A DNA stretch of 64,000 bases from Arsukibacterium indicum. Its GTDB lineage: Bacteria > Pseudomonadota > Gammaproteobacteria > Enterobacterales > Alteromonadaceae. Position numbers and translations under genes: made by a program. Below the pieces are notes generated by a model. It made no database searches, was not told where the DNA came from, and saw only the letters and a list, made by a program, of their open reading frames with translations. The DNA is taken from contig NZ_JAHRID010000001.1 of NCBI RefSeq assembly GCF_019100565.1, positions 248,001 to 312,000 of the forward strand, read 5' to 3'. Shown here in pieces: positions 35,058-44,380 of the stretch. Every line of letters begins with the position of its first letter. Position 1 is the stretch's first letter.

Positions 35058-36731
35058 TTAATCAGGCGCGACGGCTTTATATCCAGGCTGATAACGCCCC
35101 GGACTGATAATATTATCGGGATCTAATGCCTGCTTAATTTTGTTACTTACTTGCCAGAATGGCTGATCTGCTTTAAGTAGAGTAGCTTGCTGTGCCAGAT
35201 TAAGCCGGTACGGCACCCAGCCCTGCTGCAAACCAGCACTGACTAACTCTTCCAGGCAGGCCTGCGCCTGCTTAACTGCTGTAGGGTCGGCCAGATTAAA
35301 TACAATGGGAATGGTACTGTCTACGGTATCGTGCTTTAAGCTGGTAAAGGTGATCATCGGCTCAATGCCAAATTTGGGGCATATCGCCCGGACATGGCCA
35401 ATAAAGCGACGCATCGCTTCACTTCTCATTGGCACCAGTGGCGCGTACCAGAGTAAGCCACAACCATCAGCTGCCGGATTAAGCACTTGATCTTTTGCAG
35501 GCTGCAGCTTTGGGTTACGCCAGTATGCCAGTGGCAGCGCTACCTGATTTGGATAGCCCCGCATAATTTCAATACCGCCATCAAGTGAGCTTAACATTTT
35601 ACGCTGTTTAGCCAGTAAACCAGCTGGCAGCCACTGCATAACACGCCGGCCAGCTCTGATTAACCAGCTGTCAGAGAAAATCATTTTACTGCACTGGCCA
35701 GCGGTAAAGCGTTTAACTTCATTGCGCGCAGCTTTTACTACCGCTTGCTGGCCATACAGGGTGCCGGCAATGGTCCAGGCCGGGATATCATAATCTTTGG
35801 CAAGCTGGGCCACCTGCTGATTGCTCATCACCTGATGCGCCGCTGCCCCGTTTGGATTTGGCGCCATCATCGCAATAACCCGGCGCTGATCCATAATATT
35901 AACCGAGCCCACTACCCCTTCCAGTTTCTGCAAAATTGTAAATGCGATATGCTGGGCCTGCTCAAACTGATGCTCATCGGCAAACTGCAGGTAAAATGCA
36001 CTAAACGCCTCGGGCTCGGCTTTCAGCCGCAGGCTGATTTCGGTAACAACGGCCAGATTACTTTGGGTCCATAAGCCGTCAAGGTAAGGCCCAAGTCCGT
36101 ATTTGTAGGTTTTATCTATAAAATCATCGTCACTTTGATCAAGCTCTGCAACAGCAGAGCGAAAGCAGGTACCGTCGGCTAACACCCCCCGGATGCTGTT
36201 AACCGCAGCAAAATGGTCGGTATACGGGGTTATGCCATAGCCCCGCTCTAAAGCATTGCCCAGAATACTGCAAGATGGCCCGGCACCGGTAACCGGCACC
36301 ATAAACTTTAGCTGCTTACGATTAAGGTAGTCACGCAGATCCTGTTGGGTAACCCCTGGCTCCACCGTGAAAATACCAAGTGTTTCATCGTCACAGCAAA
36401 TGTTTTTTAATCGGGACAAGTCAAGAATCACTGCACTGCTGTTGTTGGCCCTGGCCGAGGCATAACCCCAGTTGCGGCCAGTGCTGATTGGATGGACAGT
36501 GAAAGGCAGCTGGGTATTTCGGTGGTCAGACGCCAGCCGCAATACTTCATTAATATCCTGCTTGCTACCAATGCTGACAACCAGGCTGGTTTGCGCAGAG
36601 CTTCCTTCACAATTGAGCTGATAAGGTGCAAGCTCACTGGCAGAAGTTAGCACACGGCTGGCCGCGCTAAGATGCTTGCTAAGCAAACCGGCAATATTAT
36701 TTGCAGAAACAGATGTTGCCGGGGTGTTCAA
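35058..36731 (-). CDS. FAD-linked oxidase of the vanillyl-alcohol oxidase/PCMH fold
   Basis: A 557-residue flavoenzyme. The N-terminal PP-loop domain shows HPISTGRNWGYASAR and LDLSRLKNI, then VEPGVTQQDLRDYL and a GILGNALERGYGITPYTDHFA segment typical of p-cresol methylhydroxylase-like oxidases. The start is TTG at 36731, overlapping the upstream TGA, with GGGAG 8 nt before it; no ATG is available nearby. It follows directly the XrtA-type acyltransferase and probably oxidises that enzyme's product. The substrate is unknown. Confidence 0.78.
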   Translation of the reverse strand: MNTPATSVSANNIAGLLSKHLSAASRVLTSASELAPYQLNCEGSSAQTSLVVSIGSKQDINEVLRLASDHRNTQLPFTVHPISTGRNWGYASARANNSSAVILDLSRLKNICCDDETLGIFTVEPGVTQQDLRDYLNRKQLKFMVPVTGAGPSCSILGNALERGYGITPYTDHFAAVNSIRGVLADGTCFRSAVAELDQSDDDFIDKTYKYGLGPYLDGLWTQSNLAVVTEISLRLKAEPEAFSAFYLQFADEHQFEQAQHIAFTILQKLEGVVGSVNIMDQRRVIAMMAPNPNGAAAHQVMSNQQVAQLAKDYDIPAWTIAGTLYGQQAVVKAARNEVKRFTAGQCSKMIFSDSWLIRAGRRVMQWLPAGLLAKQRKMLSSLDGGIEIMRGYPNQVALPLAYWRNPKLQPAKDQVLNPAADGCGLLWYAPLVPMRSEAMRRFIGHVRAICPKFGIEPMITFTSLKHDTVDSTIPIVFNLADPTAVKQAQACLEELVSAGLQQGWVPYRLNLAQQATLLKADQPFWQVSNKIKQALDPDNIISPGRYQPGYKAVAPD

Positions 36732-37594
36732 TAGCTTACTCCCAGTTTGCCATTGAAATTAATGCCAAAGCGGTTGTCACCATCGCCTTTGTCCTGCGCA
36801 AATAAGTCTTGCTCTATTGAGTGCAGTAACCGGGTAAAACCCGACGAAATACTGGTTCTGAACATATCTGAGTTAATGTAGTACGCTGCCCGTTTTCCAT
36901 GGTACTCAACGGGTTTACCCAGTTGCTTAAAGTTAATACCGATAAAGCTCAGACTGCGGGCCAGCCTGGGTTCCATCATCACATAGCCGTGAAACCGGTT
37001 GGAATGAAAACCCATTGCCGCCGCCGACATATATAAACATACCGCGATATAAGGGAAACAGCGCAATTCGCTTTCTGAATATTCTTTTTCATTAAAGGCA
37101 CCTGTTGCTGCCCCTTTAAACTTATCGATTGCCCTTTTCCGGAAATTTTCAGGAACTGCCAGCCGGGAAATTTCACAGATGGTTTCCCGCGGAAAATTCC
37201 ATGGCGCAAAATCATTATCATCTATAGAATGCGAGCAATACTTTTCAATAGGTAACAGTTCATCGTCTCTGGCCGAGGTAATCAGGCGGACCGTGCCGGC
37301 CAGCGCATTTGAATTCAGATGGCGGATAAAACAGTGAATAGAACGATCGTCAAACTCGTCGAATTCTTCGTAACCTTCTTTAATATCTTCAAAATGTAAT
37401 TCTTCGCAATATACCTGGTGTCGCAAGCGGTATACTTCGTGCCTGAGCGCGTCGGTATTAGCAATCTGAGGCCGCAAATATTTAGAGAAATGCGCAGATA
37501 TTGTCTTCGCATCATTGCTGGCAAGGCCTGCCATCGCTTTTTTTACCATGCCACCAATTATGGGTTTATCTGCCAGAGATTTAAGCCGTCTCAT
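36728..37594 (-). CDS. PEP-CTERM/exosortase system-associated acyltransferase (TIGR03694-like)
   Basis: A 288-residue protein related to N-acylhomoserine lactone synthases/N-acyl amino acid synthases. LRHEVYRLRHQVYCEELHFED, DDRSIHCFIRHLNSNALAGTVRLI and ICEISRLAVPENFRKR follow the pattern of the exosortase-associated acyltransferase family. The product could be an N-acyl amino acid or amide signal. It is co-transcribed with the FAD oxidase downstream (1-3 nt overlap). In combination these could make a modified acyl-amino acid small molecule, which is inference. Confidence 0.88.
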   Translation of the reverse strand: MRRLKSLADKPIIGGMVKKAMAGLASNDAKTISAHFSKYLRPQIANTDALRHEVYRLRHQVYCEELHFEDIKEGYEEFDEFDDRSIHCFIRHLNSNALAGTVRLITSARDDELLPIEKYCSHSIDDNDFAPWNFPRETICEISRLAVPENFRKRAIDKFKGAATGAFNEKEYSESELRCFPYIAVCLYMSAAAMGFHSNRFHGYVMMEPRLARSLSFIGINFKQLGKPVEYHGKRAAYYINSDMFRTSISSGFTRLLHSIEQDLFAQDKGDGDNRFGINFNGKLGVSY

Positions 37595-37814
37595 AGAACC
37601 CTCTTATGCCTTTTATTGATGTCCATATCACTGCTTTCCCCTGAATTGACACAAAGCTATCTGATGCCTGCCACGCTAAGCTAAGCTGATGCCTGATATG
37701 CCATCCACCTTCAGTCAAGTGTAGATGATCTTAGCGGAATATTTGACCGAAACACTAATAATGTTCCGCAGTCAGATTAGCACTTTTCATAGTAAAAGGT
37801 TGAATATTCGTCTG
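37595..37814 (-). promoter_or_regulatory. Upstream region of the acyltransferase operon, with direct repeats
   Basis: This 220-nt gap holds the leftward promoter of the acyltransferase-oxidase pair and the 3' side of the patatin gene. CTGATGCCTG occurs twice (37661-37670 and 37686-37695), 25 nt apart. A weak leftward sigma-54-like element, AGGCATCAGCTTAGC, has GG (37692-37693) and GC (37680-37681) 10 nt apart. Neither is a strong match. Confidence 0.3.
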
Positions 37815-38642
37815 TTAATCAAATAACTCTGCCAACTTTACCGGCACAATTTCTGCCGCAGTCTGATAGCCAATATCATACAACCACTGTTTTTGAGCCA
37901 GACTCATATCAAAGTTAACAGATGATATTAGTCCGGTATTCACCACAATAGTATTATGCCAATACTCTGCATGAACATACTCACGGGATACGGCATTCAT
38001 AAATGTCTGAATTAACATATACATATATGACAGAACCGGAAAAAAACGGCTGGTAACCACCGGTTTGCTGTCAGCCTCACTTTTCAGGCGAAAACATACC
38101 AGTGGCAAGCCCTGACCTGACCAGTCCCGATGTAGCGCATCTTCTGATAAGATAACGCCGTCAGTCATTACATGATGCTTAAAACGCTTAAAAGCAAAAA
38201 AAAGCGGAATTGACATCGAGAACCGGATGGCCTGAGATACTTTCAGGTCAGGCGTTAATTCGCGATTAAAGATAACCGGCCCTCCCCCCTGAATGTCGGT
38301 AGCCAGCACATGTAAATCAATTTCTAATTCAGCAAAACGTTTACCTTCCAGTAAGTGGTCCAGCCACGACTCGAAAGCATTACCATCACTGAGGCCGCCT
38401 AAACGGACTAATTTTGTCAGAGATAAACCACGAAACTGTTTGAAATCAGTGGTTAACGCTAGCTCATGCATCTGGCTTAATGTCCAGCCCGATGCATATA
38501 AAGCAGCGACGATGCTACCACCGGAAACACCAACCAAATGCCTGAACGTTAACCCTTGTTCCTGCAGCGCTTTTAATATGCCAATGTAACAAGCTAAACG
38601 CGTGCCACCGCCGGATAATATCGGCACAATTTCCTTTGGCAT
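37815..38642 (-). CDS. Patatin-like phospholipase
   Basis: A 275-residue patatin-domain protein. The oxyanion-hole loop is SGGGTRLACYIG, the nucleophile elbow GVSGGSIVAAL (Ser) and the dyad Asp is in MTDGVILSEDA. It probably hydrolyses membrane lipids or acyl esters. ATG 38642 is chosen for AAGGA 5 nt upstream; the longer in-frame version adds 24 residues. No signal peptide. It is divergent from the serine protease gene. The link to the XrtA system is by position only. Confidence 0.85.
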   Translation of the reverse strand: MPKEIVPILSGGGTRLACYIGILKALQEQGLTFRHLVGVSGGSIVAALYASGWTLSQMHELALTTDFKQFRGLSLTKLVRLGGLSDGNAFESWLDHLLEGKRFAELEIDLHVLATDIQGGGPVIFNRELTPDLKVSQAIRFSMSIPLFFAFKRFKHHVMTDGVILSEDALHRDWSGQGLPLVCFRLKSEADSKPVVTSRFFPVLSYMYMLIQTFMNAVSREYVHAEYWHNTIVVNTGLISSVNFDMSLAQKQWLYDIGYQTAAEIVPVKLAELFD

Positions 38643-38782
38643 CCGCATCCTTAACAGCAAAAATAGAAGTTCTGTTTCAGTATGGGTCAATATCAGTAAG
38701 TTTCCAGCAACCACTAGAGCAATTTGTAAACAAATACGCTAGTATGACAAGGTTCACTAAGGAAAGGGAAAGTTCTATTGCT

Positions 38783-39535
38783 ATGGTTAAGCATATTTAT
38801 CTTCTGAGCATCTTCTTATTATTCAGTTTTCCAACCCAATCAACTGAACTTATTGAAACGCTGAAAAAAATTAAACCTTCGGTAGTGGCTATCGGGATTT
38901 CGAATCCGACGGCGTCACCACGGATCAGGCTGATTGGCAGTGGTTTTGTGGTGAGCCCCGGCAACCGGGTGGTCACTAATTATCATGTTGTTGCTGCGCC
39001 GCTGGATGAAAGTCTGCTTGAACAATATGTCGTGCTGTCAGGCCAGGGTACCGTTTTTAAAGTGCACCCGGTGCAAAAGCAACGCAATAAGCCAGCATTT
39101 GATTTAGCATTGTTAACCATTGCCGAGCGGTTACCCGCTTTATCAGTAAGCAGCGAACCTATGCTGGCTGAAGGTTCCTCCATTGCTTTTACCGGCTTTC
39201 CCATTACCCAGGTACTGGGCCTGTATCCGGCTACTCACAGCGGTATTATCGCCGCCCAAACCCCCATTGCAATTCCGGCAGTAAACGCCAGAGAGCTGCA
39301 GGCAGCAATGTTAAGACAACTTGATAAGCCTTATCTGGTATATCAGCTGGATGCTGTGGCCTACCCGGGCAATAGCGGTAGCCCGTTGTACCGGCCTGAC
39401 AACGGCGAAGTCATCGGCATTATTAATCAGGTTTATATTAAATCCAGCAGAGAAGCGGTTCTGAGTGACCCAAGTGGCATCAGCTATGCCATTCCAAGCC
39501 GGCATTTACTTGATTTAATGCAGCAGCCAGACTAA
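38783..39535 (+). CDS. Secreted trypsin-like serine protease
   Basis: A 250-residue protein with an N-terminal signal peptide (about residues 1-20, cleavage near TQST). The triad is visible as VVTNYHVVAA (His), PAFDLALLTI (Asp) and VAYPGNSGSPLY (Ser), as in S1C/DegP-like proteases, but there is no PDZ domain. It likely acts in the periplasm or outside the cell. The start is set by the signal peptide; upstream in-frame codons reach into the divergent patatin gene. It precedes prsK by 14 nt and may be co-transcribed with prsK-prsR. Confidence 0.85.
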   Translation: MVKHIYLLSIFLLFSFPTQSTELIETLKKIKPSVVAIGISNPTASPRIRLIGSGFVVSPGNRVVTNYHVVAAPLDESLLEQYVVLSGQGTVFKVHPVQKQRNKPAFDLALLTIAERLPALSVSSEPMLAEGSSIAFTGFPITQVLGLYPATHSGIIAAQTPIAIPAVNARELQAAMLRQLDKPYLVYQLDAVAYPGNSGSPLYRPDNGEVIGIINQVYIKSSREAVLSDPSGISYAIPSRHLLDLMQQPD

Positions 39536-39549
39536 ACAGGCTCACGCTT

Positions 39550-41622
39550 ATGGAAGACATTCTCAGCTTTGGTTTAGACAGATTTGGTTTTATGCTGGCG
39601 GCAGTGGCATATCTTTTTTTCTTTGGCCTGCTGCTGACCACTAACGTCAGTAATCTGCCAAAGTATTTATTGTTAGCCTTTTCTGTTACCAGCTTTTGCT
39701 GGGCAGGATATTACAGCTGGTCGGCGGCCCTGCCCTTCACTACGTTAAGCTCGCACCTGATTGAAAACAGTAAGAATGCCATGCTGTTATTATTCCTGCT
39801 GGCAGCGCTGAGCCCGGCTGACAGGACAGTAAGCCGTTTCTTCAGCCAGCCCCATGTCTATGGGCTGCTGCTTGCCATTTGTTGCTGGACAGCTATTTCC
39901 TCTGCCGAAGTACTCAGTGCCAGTAATATTTTTACCGGTAACCTTGCCGTTTGCATTCTGCAGCTGGCACTACTTGAGGCGCTGTATCGCCGTTCCGGCG
40001 AACTGAAATGGCAGTATAAGCCTCTGGTACTGGCGTTAACAATTACAACCCTGTACGACTTCGCCCTGCTGGCTGAATCGGCGTTATTTGGCCGGATTGA
40101 TGACCAAATCTGGTTCGCCAGAGGTTTTGTTTACTGCGCCATGTTACCACTAATGATTATTGCGGTACGCCGGATTAAAGCCTGGGGAATTAATGTTTAT
40201 ATTTCCCGGGATATTGTGCTGCAAAGTTCACTGGTGCTTGGTGCCGGTATATACCTGTGCTTATTGGCCATAACCGGCTTTTATATCCGTTACTTTGGTG
40301 GCAGCTGGTCAAATTTAATTCAGGCCACCTTTCTGATCCTGGGCGTGGCTGCCCTGATATTCCTTATGGTATCAGGCACGCTTCGACGCAAACTAAAAGT
40401 ATTTATCGAAAAACATTTCTTTGCTAATAAATTTGATTATCGGGAAAAATGGCTGCTACTTACCCGGACATTGCAAAAAATTGATATTACTCAACCTGAT
40501 GACCATTATAAAAGCCTGTTATATGCCTGGCTAAACAGTATTGGCTACAGCCGGGGCGCCATAGTCAGATTTAAAGCAAACAATATCAGTACCCTGGCTT
40601 TGCAACAGCGACCGCCGTTAAACCCTGACGAACTGCAGTTAATCAACGCCTACCAGCAGCACTTTGCCAACCGCAGCTGGCTGGTTGACCTGACAGACCA
40701 AACCGACCCTTTTGTAAAAAGCATTGTTTCTGAAAAAATGCTGGATATTCAACTTATTATTCCAATAAATACCAAAGGAAAACTATGGGGCCTTTGCCTG
40801 ATGAATGCCCCAAAAGTAAATAGACTTGCCTTAAACTGGGAACTTAGGGATTTTCTGACCCTGGTATCTGAGCAAATCTCCAGCCAGCTGCTGCTGATGC
40901 AGGCCAGTCAAACGTTAAGTGAAAATGCCCAGTTTATCGCGTTTAGCAGAATGTCTGCCTTTGTTGTCCATGACTTGAAAAACGTGAAAGCCCAGATAGA
41001 TCTGATCCTGAAAAACGCAGACAAGCACCGAAACAACCCGGAATTTATTGACGACAGTTTCAGCACACTGGCAGCCATGCAACAACGCTTGCACAATATG
41101 CTAAGCCAGCTGACAAATAAACGCTCTGACCAGCAAACAGACAGCAATGTTCAGGTAGGCCAACTGGTTCGTGACGTGATTGATAATCGTTGTGCTGTAC
41201 GCAAACCAGTGCCCACGTTAAATATTGAACAGGAATGCAGCATTTTTATAGATAAAGATCGGTTTAGCAGTGTGTTGTTTCACCTTATAGATAATGCCCA
41301 GCATGCCACTGATGTTGATGGCAATATAACCGTGACCGTTGCTAAGCAAGGTGATCAGTTAAAGCTGACTATTGCCGACACCGGTTGCGGCATGACTGAA
41401 GCCTTTATACAAAATCGCTTATTTAAAGCATTTGACTCAACCAAGGGTAATGCCGGCATGGGTATCGGCGCGCATGATGCGCTGCATTTTGTTGAACAAC
41501 AAGGTGGCCAGCTAAACGTCAGCAGTGTACCCGGACAAGGGTCTACTTTTACGCTGCTAATTCCGTTAAAATCGTCGCTTAGCTCCGCTGAGCAACAAGA
41601 AACTGTAATACAAGGAACGTAA
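39550..41622 (+). CDS. prsK: PEP-CTERM system sensor histidine kinase PrsK
   Basis: A 690-residue membrane kinase. About eight hydrophobic segments lie in residues 1-280, a GAF-like region in about 310-455, and the kinase core after that: VVHDLKNVKAQIDLIL (phospho-acceptor His), LFHLIDNAQHAT (N box) and IADTGCGMTEAF (G1), with GNAGMGIGAHDAL (G2). Its length and domain order fit PrsK (TIGR02916). It is paired with prsR one base downstream and should phosphorylate it in response to an unknown envelope or matrix signal. Confidence 0.9.
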   Translation: MEDILSFGLDRFGFMLAAVAYLFFFGLLLTTNVSNLPKYLLLAFSVTSFCWAGYYSWSAALPFTTLSSHLIENSKNAMLLLFLLAALSPADRTVSRFFSQPHVYGLLLAICCWTAISSAEVLSASNIFTGNLAVCILQLALLEALYRRSGELKWQYKPLVLALTITTLYDFALLAESALFGRIDDQIWFARGFVYCAMLPLMIIAVRRIKAWGINVYISRDIVLQSSLVLGAGIYLCLLAITGFYIRYFGGSWSNLIQATFLILGVAALIFLMVSGTLRRKLKVFIEKHFFANKFDYREKWLLLTRTLQKIDITQPDDHYKSLLYAWLNSIGYSRGAIVRFKANNISTLALQQRPPLNPDELQLINAYQQHFANRSWLVDLTDQTDPFVKSIVSEKMLDIQLIIPINTKGKLWGLCLMNAPKVNRLALNWELRDFLTLVSEQISSQLLLMQASQTLSENAQFIAFSRMSAFVVHDLKNVKAQIDLILKNADKHRNNPEFIDDSFSTLAAMQQRLHNMLSQLTNKRSDQQTDSNVQVGQLVRDVIDNRCAVRKPVPTLNIEQECSIFIDKDRFSSVLFHLIDNAQHATDVDGNITVTVAKQGDQLKLTIADTGCGMTEAFIQNRLFKAFDSTKGNAGMGIGAHDALHFVEQQGGQLNVSSVPGQGSTFTLLIPLKSSLSSAEQQETVIQGT

Positions 41623-41623
41623 T

Positions 41624-42982
41624 ATGAAAACTGTACTGGTCGTTGAAGACGACATTGGTATCCAGAAGCAATTAAAGTGGAGCCTGAGCGACTATGAACT
41701 GGTTTTTGCGGATGACAAAGCCAGTGCCATGACCCAGCTAAGACGCTATGAACCGGCAGTAGTTACCCTTGATTTGGGTTTGCCACCCGACCCGGCCAAT
41801 GCGTCTGAGGGTTTAGCCTGCCTGGCAGAAATTCTGGCGGTACAACCCGACTGCAAAGTTATTGTCCTGACTGGCAATACCGATAACGAACATGCTCTTA
41901 AAGCTGTTGCCCTTGGCGCCTACGATTACTATCAGAAACCCATTGATGCCGACGTATTGAATATTATTATTCAACGTGCCTTTAAACTGACCGCTCTTGA
42001 GCAGGAAAACCGCGCACTAAAAGCCAGTAGTAGTGCGCAATCAGATATTATTGGTAACAGCGATGCGATGCTAAAAGCCTGCCGAACTGTTGAAAAAATA
42101 GCACCAACAGAAATTACCACACTACTGCTTGGCGAAAGCGGTACGGGCAAAGAAGTGTTTGCCCGGGCAATTCACAAGCAAAGCCAGCGTGCCAGCAAGC
42201 CCTTCGTTGCCATAAACTGTGCATCGATACCCGAGAACCTGCTGGAAAGTGAATTATTCGGCTATGAAAAAGGTGCCTTTACCGGCGCCAATAAAACCAC
42301 TTTGGGTAAAATTGAGTGTGCTAATGGTGGCACCTTACTGCTGGACGAAATTGGTGATATGCCGCTTAGTTTGCAGGCAAAAATGTTGCGCTTTTTGCAG
42401 GAAAGGGTAATAGAGCGCCTGGGTGGCCGCCAGGAAATAGAGGCAGATGTCAGAGTTATCTGCGCAACTCACCGCAATCTGGCAGAAATGGTTGCTGCCC
42501 AGACCTTCCGGGAAGATTTATATTACCGGATAAGTGAAATCACCCTGACGATCCCGCCGCTTCGGGAACGGGGGCACGATATTATAATTATCGCCAAAGC
42601 CTTATTACACAAATTTAATGCAGAGTATCATTCGCAAATTCATGGTTTTACCGACCATGCCATTCAGGCAATGCTGCAACACAGCTGGCCGGGAAATATC
42701 CGCGAGTTACAGAACAAATTAAAATCGGCAGTTATTCTTGCTGACAACAAACTGATTGATGCCGCAGATCTGGGCCTGAACGGCCAGGGTAACGGCAAGC
42801 TCGATACCCTGCGTAAAGTTCGGGAGCGAGCAGAAACACAGGCTATCAGGCACGCTTATGCGGTGGCAAATACTAATTTATCGAAAACTGCTGATCTACT
42901 TGGTATTACCCGGCCAACTTTATATTCACTTATTGATAAGTACCGGTTACATGACTTGCGCCACACTGACCATGAACACTAA
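41624..42982 (+). CDS. prsR: PEP-CTERM-box response regulator PrsR (sigma-54 activator)
   Basis: A 452-residue NtrC-type regulator. The receiver has phospho-acceptor Asp50 in VVTLDLGLPPD; the AAA+ domain has GESGTGKEVFARAIH (Walker A), the sigma-54 contact loop GAFTGA, and a GGTLLLDEIGDMP Walker B; the C-terminus ends in a Fis-type helix-turn-helix (TNLSKTADLLGITRPTLYSLIDKY). This is the PrsR pattern (TIGR02915). AAGGAA precedes the ATG. Target promoters should be of the sigma-54 type; the PEP-CTERM gene at 34209 has one. Confidence 0.92.
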   Translation: MKTVLVVEDDIGIQKQLKWSLSDYELVFADDKASAMTQLRRYEPAVVTLDLGLPPDPANASEGLACLAEILAVQPDCKVIVLTGNTDNEHALKAVALGAYDYYQKPIDADVLNIIIQRAFKLTALEQENRALKASSSAQSDIIGNSDAMLKACRTVEKIAPTEITTLLLGESGTGKEVFARAIHKQSQRASKPFVAINCASIPENLLESELFGYEKGAFTGANKTTLGKIECANGGTLLLDEIGDMPLSLQAKMLRFLQERVIERLGGRQEIEADVRVICATHRNLAEMVAAQTFREDLYYRISEITLTIPPLRERGHDIIIIAKALLHKFNAEYHSQIHGFTDHAIQAMLQHSWPGNIRELQNKLKSAVILADNKLIDAADLGLNGQGNGKLDTLRKVRERAETQAIRHAYAVANTNLSKTADLLGITRPTLYSLIDKYRLHDLRHTDHEH

Positions 42983-43070
42983 CGTCGATCTACGCTTTGC
43001 AAATGTGACCATAGGCTCCAGCCAGAGCTGGTAACCGACTCAGCCAGCAACAAGTGCCAGTAGTAAGCAC

Positions 43071-43099
43071 AAAAAAGCCCGCAATATGCGGGCTTTTTT
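43071..43099. terminator. Bidirectional terminator between prsR and the TonB2 operon
   Basis: AAAAAAGCCCGCA/TGCGGGCTTTTTT form a strong 7-bp GC stem extended by A:T pairs, with loop ATA. It serves both the + strand prsR transcript and the - strand TPR gene ending at 43113. Confidence 0.9.
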
Positions 43100-43112
43100 A
43101 TAAGTGCCTGAA

Positions 43113-44378
43113 TTAAAGGCTGATACCTTTAGTTTTAGCACGGTCCTTAATATAAGAGTCCCAGCTACGCACCTGACGTGACGCTGATGGATCTTTTTTC
43201 GCTTCCTGCAGTGCAGCATAGGCTTCTTTCAGCTTACCCTGATAAAAGTAAGCTTCCAGAATATTCAGATGAATACTGCCAGCGCGGTCAGCATCTCTGC
43301 TTAACGCAGCGTTAAATGCAGTAATCGCATCCGGATAACGCTGGATAGACATTAATGCCATACCCTGCCGGCGATAAGCATCGGCTTCGTTAGTCAGTTT
43401 AGCTAACTCACCATAGTACTCAGCCGCCTTACCGAACTCACGGGCTGCCTGAAAATTAGAAGCAATTGCCGTCAACATGGTCTTATCTTTTTTGATCTGA
43501 CCACTCTTAACATACTTCTCATATATCGTCGCCGCTTTGTATGGAATATTGTTATTCGCATACATCTGGCCTAAAGCTTTAAATTCAGACTCTTTTTCAA
43601 GATAACCCTGAGAATAGGCAATCTGAAACGCGCTTAACGACTTCGCATAGTCTTCAACTAAGGTGTAGAAGTTACCCAGGTAAATCCAGTAGGTTTTTTC
43701 CTCTGGAAATAGCTGCACCATGGTTTCCACTGTTGCTACTGTTTCCGGATACCGCTTCAGTTCATAAAACGCACCCATTTTCATCAGATAATGATTTTTA
43801 TTGGGCTCTGTCGAGAAGCGAATAGCGCTGTCAGCGGCCGGTATTACCTTATCAAACTCACCCAATTGAAAATGGGCATTGGCAATACGCAGGTATGCAT
43901 CCGGATCGTTCTCACCCGTAAAACGCATCCAACGGCGGTAACTTTCAATAGCCACCTTAAATCGACCTTCCTGAATCTGCAGGTCAGCTAATATTTTCAT
44001 GGCTGCAGCCTGGTCATTAAAACCAAGAACATCAGGCTTTACTGCCATTTCCAGATACTTTATCGCCTGCGGAATGTCTTTAAAGGCATAGATATTACCG
44101 AGAAACCGGTTTAAAAATGCTTTATCAAACTCACCACTGGGATTGGCATCTATCAGCACAGCGATAGCTTCATCGATCTTTTCTTCGTTGTATAACTCGA
44201 GCGCTTTAGTGATAACCCGACCTACCCGCTCTCCGGGCAAGGTCGTTTTAGCATTTTTGCGCGCTTCAATCCGCTCACGATCAGCTGCAGTTAAGTCCTG
44301 TGCTGCTGCCGGTAGCGAAAAAATACTGAAGCTCGCTGCTAACACTAAACTGGAAGTTAATAACGTTAATTTGTTCAT
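43113..44378 (-). CDS. Periplasmic TPR protein of the TonB2 operon
   Basis: A 421-residue protein with signal peptide (residues 1-26, AAA-Q cleavage) and TPR helices through most of its length (for example IANAHFQLGEFDKVIPAADSA and ALMSIQRYPDAITAFNAAL). In marine gammaproteobacteria this protein commonly closes the DUF3450-TtpC-ExbB-ExbD-TonB cluster and is thought to bridge TonB to outer-membrane partners. It begins 2 nt after the TonB stop. Confidence 0.85.
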   Translation of the reverse strand: MNKLTLLTSSLVLAASFSIFSLPAAAQDLTAADRERIEARKNAKTTLPGERVGRVITKALELYNEEKIDEAIAVLIDANPSGEFDKAFLNRFLGNIYAFKDIPQAIKYLEMAVKPDVLGFNDQAAAMKILADLQIQEGRFKVAIESYRRWMRFTGENDPDAYLRIANAHFQLGEFDKVIPAADSAIRFSTEPNKNHYLMKMGAFYELKRYPETVATVETMVQLFPEEKTYWIYLGNFYTLVEDYAKSLSAFQIAYSQGYLEKESEFKALGQMYANNNIPYKAATIYEKYVKSGQIKKDKTMLTAIASNFQAAREFGKAAEYYGELAKLTNEADAYRRQGMALMSIQRYPDAITAFNAALSRDADRAGSIHLNILEAYFYQGKLKEAYAALQEAKKDPSASRQVRSWDSYIKDRAKTKGISL

Positions 44379-44380
44379 AG

